A stretch of DNA of 64,000 nt, taken from positions 42,964,423-43,028,422 of the forward strand of contig CM033394.1 of assembly GCA_019426215.1 (NCBI GenBank), written 5' to 3'. Below are positions 22,451 to 34,800 of this stretch, piece after piece. Within the stretch, counting starts at the first letter, position 1. Each line of letters starts with the position of its first letter. Under the pieces are notes generated by a model. It saw only the letters and a list, made by a program, of their open reading frames with translations. It did not search any database and had not been told where the DNA came from. The DNA is from Buddleja alternifolia. Its lineage: Eukaryota > Streptophyta > Magnoliopsida > Lamiales > Scrophulariaceae. The translations under genes were made by a program, and so were the position numbers.

Positions 22451-22564
22451 AATATTTTCCAAGTCAACTAAGCGTGTCTAACCCGAAAAGAAATCTAACT
22501 TGTATAAACAAACTTGGGGAAATCAAACACAAAATAACAAGAGCTTCTTCTTCTTCTTCTTCCT

Positions 22565-22945
22565 ATGGCTCTTCAGGAGAAATCATCATCATCAGTTATG
22601 GCTACTGTAGCCAAGTATATACTTTTCTTCTTCGTGTTTCATCTCGTTCTTCAACTCAATCCCGCTGATTGCGATTGCCCGAACCCGTTCCCATGCGGAA
22701 ATCTCGGCGATTTGGAATTTCCACTCGCGTTGGAACCTGATTGCGGATTATTCATGGTTAATAACTGCGCTTCTGCAAATCCAATAGTCCAGCTCGGACA
22801 TGAAGGATCTGATACACAAAGATCCAAGTATGAAGCTGACCCGGATACAAGTGAATCGGATCCTCAAATGATTAGTCCAAATCAGATTACCAAGAGGCCC
22901 AGACGAGCAAATATTAAGCCCAGCTGGATGAAAGACTACTATTAA
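22565..22945 (+). CDS. chimera: WAK/LRK10L-type receptor-kinase N-terminus fused to Copia fragment
   Basis: One open frame of 126 codons from ATG 22565 to TAA 22945. Residues 1 to about 36 form a signal peptide with a strong hydrophobic core (YILFFFVFHLVL). Residues 37-80 (DCDCPNPFPCGNLGDLEFPL, DCGLFMVNNC) match the cysteine-rich GUB_WAK_bind domain that begins the extracellular part of wall-associated and LRK10-like receptor kinases. From about residue 81 the sequence switches to an acidic/Ser-rich stretch ending KRPRRANIKPSWMKDYY, typical of the Copia polyprotein linker before reverse transcriptase. There is no transmembrane or kinase domain. If expressed it would be a small secreted chimeric protein; more likely it is a gene fragment truncated by a retrotransposon. 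The start is the first ATG before the signal peptide. Confidence 0.6.
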   Translation: MALQEKSSSSVMATVAKYILFFFVFHLVLQLNPADCDCPNPFPCGNLGDLEFPLALEPDCGLFMVNNCASANPIVQLGHEGSDTQRSKYEADPDTSESDPQMISPNQITKRPRRANIKPSWMKDYY

Positions 22946-23255
22946 AAATTCTAGTCCAATTGTTAATGTTTCCTTCCTTAATCTTTATTTTCATTAAACG
23001 AGATATGGTCTTTATTTTAATTAAAGAGGTATGGTGTTGTTTATTTTAATTAAAGAGATATGGGCACCAACATGTGGTCCTCACTGTCAGAACATAAAAT
23101 CATGTATTTATTTTGGAAAACGGCATGAATGGAGCAGAGAATATTTTGGTGTCTAATTTCTTTCTTCCCTTTTCTTCTGGAGTCGTCCCTGCTCTAATTG
23201 GGAGTTAAATCTGCCATAGCTAACCTTATCACTGGTGCTTTCATTGTCGTCCTCA
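22946..23255. other. spacer between the chimera and the Gypsy gag
   Basis: Contains two imperfect copies of 'tttattttaattaaagag(g)tatgg' (about 23009-23062) and the likely 5' leader of the Gypsy element (ccttatcactggtgctttca). No gene recognised. Confidence 0.55.
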
Positions 23256-25394
23256 ATGCCTCAAAAATCAACTCAAGCACTTGAAGATGCCATTCTTGCT
23301 CTCACCGAACGCCTCACCCTCCTTCAAACCTCCATGGATGAACGCCACGAATCCCTCGTCAGTGCGGTTTCAGATCTCCAAAACCATATCGCACACCTTC
23401 CTTCTCTTCACTTCTACAACTCCTTCACCACCTCCTCCACCTTTCACCCCTCATACTCCTGTCACTCACATAACTTCCCCTTCTTCTCCTCCCAACGGCC
23501 CTAAACTACACATGCCCTCCTTCGATGGATCTAACCATTGGAATGGCTCTTCCAGGTTGAACAATATTTCAAATACTATCACATCTCACCTGAAAACCGC
23601 CTGGATCTGATTCCTTTCCCATGAAAGGCGACGCCCTATTTGGTTCCAATGGATGTATAATAATCGCCAGCTCTCTTCTTGGGATTCATTTATTCGGGCT
23701 TTGGAGTTACGTTTTGGGCCGTCCACGTTTGATAATCACCAGGTCACTCTCTTTAAGCTTCGTCAGTTGGGCTCCGTCACTTCTTACCAGGCTGAATTTG
23801 AAAAAATATGTAATCGAATCGTGGGTTTGGATCCTGAAGCCTTTTGAACTGCTTTATATCGGGCTTAAAGGTAGATATCCAACGTGAGTTAGCTATTTTT
23901 TGGCCTGCCTCATCTCACAAGCTATGGGCTTGCCAAGCTCATTGAGTCCAAATACAAAGATCCACGACCCATTTTTCAACCTAGTTATAAACAGGCCCTG
24001 CCACCACCAATCTCCACCCCTTTGTTACCCGCTCCGCCGACGAAAACACCCTTCCGATCCGCCGTTTAACTCCATCTGAAATGCACGACCGGCGGGCCCG
24101 GGCCTTTGTTTTAACTGTGATGATAAATTCCAACCCGGTCACCGTTGCAAATCCAAACAATTCCTCCTTCTCCTAGCCGACGAAGCTGACCCACCAGACA
24201 TACTTCCTGACTACGCTGATCACCTCACACCGCCACCACCCAGATCGTTTCTCCACTCTGAAATTCCATCTGATTCTATACATTTTCAACTTTCCTATTC
24301 CGCTTTATCGGGATCTGTTTCCCCCGCACCCTCCGTCTCAATGGGCTCGTTCACGAACACTCTGTCTCTGTGTTGGTGACTCGGGTAGCTCTCATAATAT
24401 TATGCAACTCGAGTCGCTGCTTTTCTTCAATTGCCTGTTATCGCTCTTCCCACCTTCTCCGTCTTAGTCGGAAATGGGGCAACTATACACTGCTCTGGTT
24501 TTTGCGAAAATGTTCTCATTTGTATTAACAACATAAATTCACACTTCCTTTTATGTGCTCCCCATTCATGGAGCTGATTTGGTTTTGGGTGTCCAATGGC
24601 TACAGTCCCTTGGCCCTTTTGTTTCGGACTATTCAATACCATCTATGCAATTCCATCACCATGGCCAACTTATCACACTAACTGGTGATAATTCCCCTAA
24701 ACCATCCCCCGCTTCTTTTGCTCAAATTGTCGCTATATGTCCACCAACTCAATTGCTTCTTCCATGCATTTACAATTCTTCCTATGGATTCCCAACCACC
24801 TCACCAATTCACGGTTCCTGAACTCGAACACCCCGTTCCCACAGATATTTTTCCACTCGATCTATCTCTTTCCCATCTTCTGTTTCCCAATTCTCTTCTG
24901 TTTTTCACTTCCCTGTGGGTTGCCCCTTCCCGACCACATGATCATCATATCCATGTTCTCCCAACAGCCACACCCGTTAACATCAAACCATACCGTTACC
25001 CGCACTGTCAAAAGGATGCTATGGCTAAATTAATTTCTGATATGTTGCAGGATGGCATCATTCGCCCGAGTACTAGTCCTTATTCTTCTCCGGTTTTATT
25101 AGTTAAGAAAAAAGACGGGACATGGCGTTTTTGTGTCGACTATCGTGCACTTAATGCTATCACTATTCGGACAGATTCCCTATTCCTACGGTAGACGAGT
25201 TACTTGATGAATATTTGGTGCTACGATTTTTTTCAAAATTGACCTTCGTTCCGGGTACACCAAAATTCGAGTTGCTCCGGATGACATTTTTAAACAGCTT
25301 TTCGTACTATCGATGGTCATTTTGAGTTTTTGGTTGCCCTTCGGGCTTTCGAATGCTCCCTCAACTTTTCAATCGGCTATGAATGCTCTTTAAG
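23256..25394 (+). pseudogene. Ty3/Gypsy gag-pol remnant, frameshifted and truncated in RT
   Basis: Domains in order: gag from ATG 23256 (coiled-coil LEDAILALTERLTLLQTSMD, then LELRFGPSTFDNHQ, LFKLRQLGSVTSYQAEFEK); a zinc knuckle CFNCDDKFQPGHRC at about 24107-24150; a protease active site DSGSSHNIM at about 24377; the protease C-terminal part HGADLVLGVQWLQSLGP at about 24560-24615; reverse transcriptase from about 24985 ([38 protein letters not shown]). The last RT words (DLRSGY, PFGLSNAPSTFQSAMN) end at about 25390. The frame changes many times. The RT YxDD active site, RNase H and integrase are missing because sequence of the Copia family begins at about 25440. Confidence 0.9.
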
Positions 25395-25439
25395 CGTGCA
25401 ATTTTCTTTGGCAATTGATAATTTGTTTTTCCTTTATTG

Positions 25440-25800
25440 TGCCACCTGAGCCCCCACAAATAGTAGCAACTTATCCAATATTTTTAGTGATTGCATGAGG
25501 TGACTTTGTTGAAAGTTGTATTGTCACAAATGGCTGTGGATAATGCATTCGACCGACATTGTCTAGATTGGCTCGTCGACGCTCATCGGTGGACCATTCT
25601 TGTTTGGGCTTCTCCACATAATCGTCAGGTGTTTCTTCCGTGGCTTCGGGCGCTCTGGTGATAACTTTGTATATTTTGATTGGCCCATCTGAAATGATAT
25701 CACACATTTCATCATCACATGAACACAAATAAGTAAACGCTTTGACCTTCCAAGAATCATAATTTGACTCGGTCAACTTGGGAACTTTAGAGAATGCCAT
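25440..25800 (-). pseudogene. truncated Copia gag, second copy of the family
   Basis: ATG 25800 starts MAFSKVPKLTESNYDSWKVK, close to the gag at 4293-3631. It follows the same profile (AFTYLCSCDDEM, EKPKQEWSTDERRRANLDNVGR) and is then frameshifted and cut off at about 25440. No pol follows on this side; the neighbour is the Gypsy remnant. Upstream are the matching primer-binding site and LTR. Confidence 0.9.
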
Positions 25801-25902
25801 GAAAAGTTTAAAGTAATTTTAAAGCGACTATATATATATATATAAAAAAATGGATCTGAACAAGCAGTTACGCTTGGAAACGCTTAGGTTTCAACTTCAA
25901 CC

Positions 25903-25914
25903 GCTCTGATACCA
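25903..25914 (-). other. Copia primer-binding site, second copy
   Basis: TGGTATCAGAGC on the minus strand, 2 bases from the LTR edge at 25917, exactly as in the first copy. Confidence 0.92.
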
Positions 25915-25916
25915 CT

Positions 25917-27737
25917 TGTTGGTCCCAAGTGGTATACGAAAGGGTCTAGAAGGGGGGGGGGGTTGAATAGACCCTGAAGTCTTTTTCGACTTCTAAAAAT
26001 TCGTATCACTTTGAAGTATTTGAACGCTCGGAAAGCTTTGAGCGCTGGGTGCGGCGCTTGAGAGATAATGACTTAAGCGCTAGTTTCAGGAGCTTGGGAA
26101 AAGTTAACTTAGACTTGGTGATTTCAACGCTTACCAAAGTAGGGCAGAGTTTAGTCACTAAATCAGGGTTAGCACAGCGGAAGTATTTTATAGCTTAGCG
26201 TTCGGTTTGTTAATCAAAAGTAGTCGCTTAGTTGTTTTAAAACTTTATCAGAATGTATGCAAAATGAATAGTAAAGCAGTAAAACAGTAGATGCTTAAAG
26301 TGGTAAATGACACAAGATATTTGTAAGGTTCACTGGGTGATGTAGTCCCAGCTACGTCCTTCTTCTCCTTTTATCAGGGAGGTTTTCCACTATGATGATT
26401 ATTGAAGAGTCACACAGAGACTTCTACAAAATAGAGGGAGATTTGGATATGATCTCGGAACTTCTTGGTCACACAGATTTCAGCTCCACTAAAGACCTTC
26501 TATCCCCTTGCTTCTTTCACTCAGAAATGGTGCAAGTTACGCTTGATCTCGGAACTCCTTGGTCACACAGATTTCAGCTCCAATAGATATCAACCTCAAC
26601 AAGCTTCTTTTACACAAAAATATTGCTTGTAAGTCAACAAGCTTTCTCACTCAGATGAAAGGTGTTGATGGTTTTGGTCACGGGTTTGTTTGTTTTTTGG
26701 AAAGTTCAAACAACTTGGAGCTATCTCAATGATAGTGTAGGTTCTTCTTAAAGAGAGGTTTGAGATATGGGTGACTGTCTAGGAATGTATTTGAGAAAGC
26801 TTAAAGGGTTTCGGCTCTGGAGTGTATAAGCTCTTTAAAACAATTCAGCAACGTTTTGGACCATTTTTCTTATTTTTACGTCCAGATGTTTTTCTATATC
26901 TGTCTCTATTGTCCCTTTTGCTGAAAAGGTTATTTATAGATTGTTATGAGATTTTGTCCGTTGGACACGGTTGGAGTCTCGTTTCCCTAAACATTCCATG
27001 AGTTCTGACAATCCTAACTTTGGGTATATTTAATTGGTTAGGCATGGTCTTGGTTTCATAAATCTGACAGTCTCAGTCAAAGATATGGCTTGCCCATAAG
27101 TTGTAGTGCTTATATTTTAATAGCACTTATCCGACTTTTGATGCATCATGTTTATTTCCGTTGAATAATTTCCGTTGATTCATGCATCTTTGATAACTTG
27201 GGTTTGAATCTTCAAGTTACGCTTGGAGAGCTAGGCGCTTGAGCCTTTGGAGTTTAGGCTTCTTGAAAGTAGTCTTCTTTGTTAATCAGACGCTTGAGAG
27301 AGGTCACAATCTTTGCCCGATTCTTTTAGACGCTTGTCTTTTCACTTTATCTTTGATAGACTCACTCAGAATTCTATCATTGACTTAGTGTTAAGTACTT
27401 GGTCTAAGGTCCATAACAAATCTTGAGTGCTGAGTTCGTAACCCGGGATAGTCTTTTAGCGTTTGACGGACGCTTGAGACTGATCTTTATCTTTACTGTT
27501 TCTTCAGACGCTTGATCTTCAACTTCATCACTTGGTAGACTCACGCAGAATTCTTCTAGTGATTTAGTATCACAATCTTAGTCTAAACTCTATAAAGATA
27601 TAAGTCTAGTGTAAAAACACGAGCTTTCAGGCGATTACATATTTGTTCTATGAAAGCTTTTATACTTTACATTTCTTAGGGTCTAACATGAAGTCCTATT
27701 TGTCATCATCAAAACATCTAACATGAAATTCCTAACA
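25917..27737 (-). repeat. Copia 5' LTR, second copy, 1821 bp
   Basis: Same termini (minus: TGTTAG...CCAACA) and internal words as the LTR at 4392-5894, but about 320 bp longer through insertions and internal duplications. For example 'cggaact(t/c)cttggtcacacagattt' occurs twice near 26456 and 26550. The 1.5-1.8 kb size range suggests distinct subfamilies or many indels. Confidence 0.9.
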
Positions 27738-28689
27738 CCCAAGTTGTTTGAACTTCCCAACATCAAACAAACCTGTTACAATAAACCCTCAACACCTTTC
27801 ATTTGAGTGAGAAAGATTGTTGACTTTCACAAGCAGTATTTTTGAGTAAGAGAAGCTTATTGAAGAAGGTCTTTATTGGAGCTGAAGTCTGTGCGATCAA
27901 GGAGCTCAAGGTCATCTTGGAGAAGATCTTTATTGGAGCTGAAATCTCTGTGATCAAGGAGCTCGAGATCGTCTTTCCAGAAGTAGAGGATTGAAGTGGT
28001 TTGTAGCAGAAATCTGTGTGACCAAGGAGCTCAAGTCATCCACATTCATCTCTTCATGTTTCCCTATTTTGTAGAAGTCTCTGTGTGACTCTTCGAGAAT
28101 CAATTTAGTGGATTGCCTCCGAGTGCAAAGGAGAAGAAGGACGTAGCTGGGATTACACCACCCAGTGAACCTTACAAATATCTTGTGTCACTTTACTGTT
28201 TTAATACTTTGCTCTACATTTGCATATTATCTTGAAAAAGGCTTTAAAACAGTTAAGCGACTATCTTGGTGAAAAAGAGAACGCTAAGCTTCCAAAATAA
28301 GCTTCAGCACTTGACAAAGCGCTGAGCACTTCTAAGCGTTCAAAACGATTTAAAAGGAAAGCAACTAAAGAAAAACTTTTGTAACGCTAAAACATTTTCA
28401 AGAGAAGACTTTAAAATACTTCCGCTGTGCTAACCCTGATTAAGCGATTGAGATATTACCCTAATTTGGTAATAGTTGAAATCACTAAGTCTAAGTTAAC
28501 TTTATCAAACTAGTCTTCAAGTAAGCGACTAGTCAAGCGCTTACACTTGTAAGCGACTAGTCAAGCGATTACTATCCTTAAGCGTTCAAAAGAGATTTTA
28601 ATACGAAACGTTTTGAAGTCGAAAAAGACTTCAGGGTCTATTCAACCCCCCCCTTCTAGACCTTTTCGTATGCCATTGTGGGACCAACA
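27738..28689 (+). repeat. partial Copia LTR in inverted orientation
   Basis: Plus-strand LTR segment of the same family, joined end-on to the outer edge of the minus-strand LTR at 27737. It starts at 'ccaagttgtttgaac', matching the reverse complement of about 26718, and runs to the LTR terminus GGACCAACA at 28689. Its 5' third is absent. The pair makes an inverted repeat around 27737. A local duplication of a 'ggagctgaa(g/a)tctctgtgatcaaggagctc' segment lengthens it relative to its partner. Confidence 0.88.
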
Positions 28690-28745
28690 CTGTGTTGGGC
28701 TAAGCCCAACACATAAATCAATGTGTGTTGGGCTCGACCCAACCA
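28690..28745. repeat. two adjacent short palindromes next to the LTR end
   Basis: gtgttgggctaagcccaaca (28691-28710, plus closing c) and gttgggctcgacccaac (28727-28743) are near-perfect palindromes 16 bp apart, directly outside the inverted LTR. Similar GGG(T/C)CGAGACC words form the hairpin at 35275-35354. Confidence 0.75.
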
Positions 28746-29677
28746 CACAAGTAGACTGCTGCAATTCATTCTCGCCTCGATTCAAATTTGTATATCCATT
28801 TTTATCACAGTCAAGTTTACCAACAAACTTAACACAATATTGTCCCGCTATAGCCCTGTTATAGGTGGTACGGGTTGGTGCAATTGTGTCCCAAGATACA
28901 ACGATTCTTCTCGAGATAGAACCACTTCAAATCCCGAGACTATCGAACCAATCGACTGCTAGAACTCTCAAAGAATTACTATGATGAAATGCAGAAAATG
29001 GTTTTCTATTTTTGTGTGTGTGTTTTTCATTTTGCAGGAGCTGCCATTAGATAGGCAATGAAAACAGACCAGAAATAAATACGTAATAAATCCTGACATT
29101 AAGATAAAATCGTAACCGCTAAAACGTTTTAGTTGTTACATAAACGTTTTGGCTGTTACAATTTCAAAAATTCAAAAGTCAGATTTAAAATATTGTAAAC
29201 ACGTGGCCAACGTTTTTACAAGTACGATTTATCTCCGAGTCAATTAATTTTAAACGAAATTTTTCCAACAATTTCTTATTGGAAATAATTGTCTATATAT
29301 ATAACTCATTTTACTATCTGAATTGTGATGTGATTTTATTAATATTTTCATGCATGAGTGTGTTGTATTGATCATTTTAAAAAACTTCTTATGAGTTCTG
29401 AATTTTGAAGATCATAAGATAAGAACTTGGTTTGATAGTAATTGAATCGAGATTTAAAAGGAACTTGGTTCGATAGTCATTGAACTGAGATTGAATGAAT
29501 TTTGGTTGAGTAACATAATTTTTTATATTCAGCCCACAATTTTGAAGTTGAATAACATGATTATTTTTCTCCATTAATTTATCAACTTTTAATCGAGTTG
29601 AGTGAATTTATATTCACATTTTACTGAAGAAAAAAGGATCCGTTCTTGGTCTGTATGCGAAATGAACAGAAAAATCT
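28746..29677. other. unannotated spacer
   Basis: AT-rich sequence with a short partial duplication near 29425-29490 ('gaacttggttygatagt(a/c)attgaa'). No supported gene or RNA. Confidence 0.6.
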
Positions 29678-30042
29678 CATTTTTCGTCCACTAATTGTGT
29701 CCGCATATACTTTTAATCTTGAGCTTTATATAAATCTCACATTACGTCTCATAACTCTTCAAATGTCTCACTTTTGTCATAACCGAATATCCATTCAAAA
29801 TTTAACAGTCAACTTCGTTAGTCAATATAATCACCCATTTTTTAGTGGAGGAAATTTATCACAATATCCCCTAAAACTCAGGTAAAATGTTAACTAATGA
29901 AATTAACCGTTAAGTTTTAGATGAAAATTTTGGTTGAGATTAATGTGAAATATTTAAAAAGTTATATATGAGATTAAATGTGAGATTTATATAAAACTCG
30001 GGATTGAAAATGTACTCGAACACAATTATTGGACGAAAAATG
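29678..30042. mobile_element. diverged inverted-repeat MITE, 365 bp
   Basis: Left end CATTTTTCGTCCACTAATTG matches the reverse complement of the right end, CATTTTTCGTCCAATAATTG. The arms continue to match imperfectly through 'tttatataaatctcacatt' and 'taacagtcaactt/ttaaccgttaag'. No ORF of note. Target duplication not clear. Confidence 0.75.
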
Positions 30043-30304
30043 TTAGTTGCCTCTAAATGAACCAACATACAAATGAACCGAATTCCCATTAAATCTAAGC
30101 AATCAGTCTCATATTGAATATTGAATAATTTATTCTAAATCTTTTGTAAACAAGATTCTGTATCACCGATGCACTACCGGAACCTCAAATTTGTCACACC
30201 AGTACACAAGGTCCAAGGGAACAAATTTTCACCTAAACCGATACCTTTTACATTGATAAATAAAATATAGATGTGTTTTTTTTTTTTTTTGGAAAGAAAC
30301 TATA

Positions 30305-30539
30305 GGTGTGTTTGGATGGAGTGATTTGAAAGTCATGATCTACAAATTTATAAATAAATTTATTGAGTTTGTTTGGATGACTTTATTAAGTTGCAATGGA
30401 TCTCAAATCTTTTGGTATTCATTTTGAGTTATTCTATCAATCAATATGGTGATTTTCAAATGACTCCATTTTAAAATCACTTAAAATTCTTCCTCCAAAT
30501 CCACCCCTCAAATCTATATCCCTCCATCTAAACACACCC
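30305..30539. mobile_element. Tourist-type (PIF/Harbinger-like) MITE, 235 bp
   Basis: Ends GGTGTGTTTGGATGGA and (reverse complement of right) GGGTGTGTTTAGATGGA, with 'aaatc' blocks inward. The same family and length occur at 39338-39572. The flanks are ATA and TTA, so the 3-bp duplication is imperfect here. Confidence 0.75.
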
Positions 30540-30781
30540 TTAGATTTTGTGCAAAGTTGTGAAATTCTCTTCACTAATGTTCTCTCTCTAAATTCTTACA
30601 ATCCTACTTCCAAATTAAAGAAGCCACAAAATCAGCAATTGGGAACAAGAATTTCGCCCACAAATATTGCGATTTTAGAGATCATGAAAGTTTTTCACTT
30701 AGTAATACTCCATAATAAATACTTCTCTACTTAAGTAGTATTACATTAATTCTTGTGAAGCTTACACACAAATCCTCCGAG

Positions 30782-30935
30782 TTATTATGTAATTACTAGA
30801 ACTTCATCTCATTTATTAAAAATTATCAACACATACCCTCATGTTATGAATTTATTACGATTACACCCCCTGTATGTTCGACAATTCTTACAAATCAAAA
30901 TTTATCATTAATTTTACACAATTATTGGAAATTAC
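30782..30935. repeat. single arm of a MITE related to the one at 45359-45613
   Basis: The segment (tattatgtaattact..., ccctcatgtta...) aligns with the left half of the inverted-repeat element at 45359-45613. No matching opposite arm was recognised here. Confidence 0.45.
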
Positions 30936-31660
30936 ACCATATGTGAGGGGAAATAATGTGGCTATGCCCGTGTTTTCATAATACTTTTTTTATTTTTATT
31001 TGCATCTATAAATGAAAACACACCATTTACACTATTTTTAACTAAAAATATTCTTATTTTTATTTTTACATTACCAATTATTTTTTCAAAATTATTTTTC
31101 ACATCACTTTTCTCTCACCTTTTTTTTTTATTACTGCTCTTTCTCATCTTCTATCATCTTTGTTTAACCATTCTCTCTACATTTCTATCATCTAATCATT
31201 ACATTTCAATCATTTCATTCACCACCAATTACCAATTTTAACAATTTTAAAAAACACAATCAAATATATCTATTTTTTCACGCGAAAATCAAAAAAATTA
31301 TTTTTGCATACATTTTTTAAAATAACGATTGAAAATAATATAAAATCACATCCAAACATAGGCAATTTCCCCTTAATTCTTTGTTGACTTAAAATAATTC
31401 AATTTCGCTCACAATTCAAAATTTACCGTTAATTTTCTTTTTGAGAGCAAAAATTATTCAATTTTTTTCTCCTTGTCCCAGTCGCGTGTTCAATGGGTTG
31501 AGAGTGAAACACAAGTCAAACATACAATAGTTGATGAGCTGACTCAATTTTCATTCCTTTGACCACCGCGTGTAATACACTCATCTCTAAGTCGCGTCTG
31601 CTTCAGATTCCCGACACCCTCAAAATCTTTCGCTGCGCTTTAATCTCCTTTTCGCCCCCA
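30936..31660. other. upstream region of the DUF1218 gene
   Basis: AT-rich, with a T-rich stretch at about 31090-31140 and several short A/T runs. No gene recognised. Includes the presumed distal promoter of the gene at 31826. Confidence 0.5.
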
Positions 31661-31665
31661 CTCCT

Positions 31666-31674
31666 TTATATATA
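31666..31674 (+). promoter_or_regulatory. candidate TATA box of the DUF1218 gene
   Basis: 'tttatatatag' lies about 155 bp before the ATG, followed by a pyrimidine/CA-rich leader and a (GA)n run (about 31799-31826) ending at the start codon. Long GA/CT tracts in 5' leaders are common in plant genes. Confidence 0.6.
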
Positions 31675-31825
31675 GTCTTTATATATTGTATATATAGTCT
31701 TTAGAATTGCACAGTAGCAAAGGAAAAACTCACTCACTTTACCCTGTATCACTCTGTTCACACACATACACATATATACACACACAGAGACATACACAGA
31801 GAGAAAGAGAGAGAGAGAGAGAGAG

Positions 31826-34800
31826 ATGGGAGAAGGAAAAGGGTCTTCGCTTGTACATCTCCTTGTAATCGTGTTGAGCTTAGTTGCATTTGGATTTGCA
31901 ATTGCTGCTGAACGACGCCGTAGCACTGTAACCTTTCTTCTTATCTCTCGCATTTTATGTGTGGTGTGTGTGTTTGTATATATATATTATGTTTAATAAT
32001 AAACGAAATTGGAACTGGGTTTTTTAAATCATAGTGAAATGAGTAGCGTTTCTTGCTGTGGGTTTTTCTGGTATATTTGTGGGGGTTGGGGATTAGGGTT
32101 TTTCTTTTTCTAAGAATAATGTGTATGTTAGTTAACTGTTTTTATACGATTGTGGTTTTGTTAATGGTGCTCTACAAGTGCATTTACTTGAATTTTTGTA
32201 TTTTGCCGCCCGGTCTGGCTGAACGCAAGTGTATTTATTTTGGGACATGATTGAATTATATGTGTCATTGGTTACAACTAGAATGAATTATACTTGAGTT
32301 CGATTAAATCAGGTCCATATTAGAATTTCCGGTTTTATATATCTATTGAATGTAGCACTTATTCGGTGTAAAGCTTCTTCAAAATGAAAAGGAGAAAGGT
32401 TTTGTGATCGAATGATTTGCTCTGAGTTTACTCTATATTCTTAAACCCTTGCAATGTAAGTTTCTATTTTACAAATATTGGAACTTTTGTATAGCCCTGT
32501 TGCAGACATTATTGATGGCATTCATCATATATACCAATTTTCTTGTTTGGTTTTGTCCTAAAATCTTTAAAGAGTATTGGTGATTGTGTGTCAAGATCGG
32601 ATGCAACTTTCTTCTATCCATATTGTTAGAATAAAACACGAACCAAGAACATAGAACAGATTAATGTGTTTCACCCAAATTGAGCTACATCCAGAAACAA
32701 GGAAAGGGGAAATTTCACTACATCACAAGAAGGTATAAAGAGTGTAAAAGACTGTCAAAAGTCTAATAACCTAGTCCCTGAAGAAGACCATAGGAGAGTT
32801 TGCAAACTCTAATTTTAAGTGCTTATCAACTTGTGTCTAGAAATAAGTTATTTGTGAGTGTTTTCAAATCCGGCTAGTGATTTTTATCTCAATCATAATA
32901 ATCTATAACCTTTAAGTTGGTGAGAAGATGTTTAAAACTGATTATGATATTTTTGTAATTAAATTAAAGTTATTTTAGACATATTTATCACTTTTAGTTA
33001 CTTTTTTGTGAACATTTCCTTGCAGTTTTTTTTTCCGATCTTCACTTATGTTTGCAAACACTACCACTTCTGATTTTTTTTTCAGTTCTAATTATTTTCA
33101 GCTTGTAATCACTTCTCTAATTGTGTTTGCAAACACTCCTTATATATAGGGTACCATACCTCAGTATTTTTCTATTTCGCCTCGGGAAGACGGCCCAGGG
33201 ATTTTGGCTTATGACCATAAGACATACCACGACTCATATAAATCTTAACTAATCAATCAGTTAGGAAGACTATTTTAGATTATCCTCATAGAACCTTGTC
33301 AGGTACGGTGGTTGTGTAGTTTTGAAATTTAACAAGGAATGTTAATCATATACCCACTTCATAATGACTCATATTTCTACAACTTGCTGCAGTAGACCAT
33401 CTTTCTTTCAATATCTGCCTGCTTTTAGAATTTCTCGAACTTTATTTCAAATTTTATTTCATAATTGACTCTGGTTGGGGTACCTAGAATAGCTTCAAGA
33501 TATGAAGAACCATGAAGTATTCTAAAATTTGGTTTTTATATCGCTTCTGACTTGTTCCTTGCATGGCAGGGCACTCTACATGAAGATAAGATCACTAATC
33601 AAACATACTGTGTTTACCACTCAGATGTAGCCACCGGGTACGGAGTGGGGGGTTTCTTGTTTCTTCTCTCAAGTGAGTCTCTGCTTATGGGCGTCACAAA
33701 ATGCATGTGTTTTGGAAGGCCTTTGGCACCCGGAGGAAACCGTGCTTGGACCATAATATACTTTATGGCTTCATGGTAAGATAATAACTTCATTTCCACA
33801 TCTACTTACGGGAATAAATTCTAATTGCAAACAGTTGTGTTTTAAAAAAGTGCTGAATTAAAAAAAAGTCATAAAAGTGCTAAAAAAAGCTAAAGGGGGA
33901 TCCGGTTGCAAAACCTTCTAAAAGGTAGAAGAAATAGAAAACAATTGATAGACGTTATTGTAGACACGCTTTTTATTAGTAGCTTATTTCCAAAAAAAAA
34001 TTTCTAGAGAATCATAAACACAATCAATGAAATCAAACAACAAAAAACAACTTAAATTCAGCAAAAAGCTAAAAAGCACTTCATTTAGTTTTATTAACAG
34101 GGCTGTATTATGCTTTCTCTTTCATTCCTATATCTACTGTAGCTTTTGTTTTTAGGTGAGTGTTTTTTATTAACGTTTTTCTCGGGGGTCAGAATTGTGA
34201 CATATCTAAATTCTTTGCAGAAGCTATCTTCTTTGAGTTGTTAACTATATATACATATCTGGATATTATAATCTTCAAATTGTATAGTACATGTTTATTT
34301 TCTTTGTCCATAATATTTCTATTAAATTGAAATCTTAAGATTCATGAAAATTCATGCTTTAAATATCTACATTTTCATTTGAGGGAAGAGAAGAGCTGGA
34401 ATTCGGATCAGAGAGCTAGGCATTTTCTAAAGAAACACATGAGTTATTTATTTTGTCCGTTCATTACCTCAAAAACATAAGAGAATTATAAGAATTGAAC
34501 TCAATATTCGTGATTTGGCACAAGAGTGTATCAAGTTTGCGGTTGGAGCTTCGTGCTCGCAACATATTCATTATGATGGGTCATCTTTTAGGATCTCGGG
34601 GAGTAGTGTCTCCCGGAAATTGCAATCGTACATGTGATAGGACCTGCATACTGCCTGTATATGCGACTAATTGTGATTATAATGAAACTTAGAATCCCGT
34701 AACTGCAAGTCACTCATAATTGATTACGCAATATAAACTTCAAAATTATTTAACAAAAAAACTTTACAGGGCGACCTTTCTAGTGGCCGAAGCATGTCTA

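Noticed and set aside
31666..31953. 95-codon minus ORF over the DUF1218 first exon
   Set aside because: Antisense shadow that includes the GA repeat; the plus-strand exon joins in phase to two further exons.
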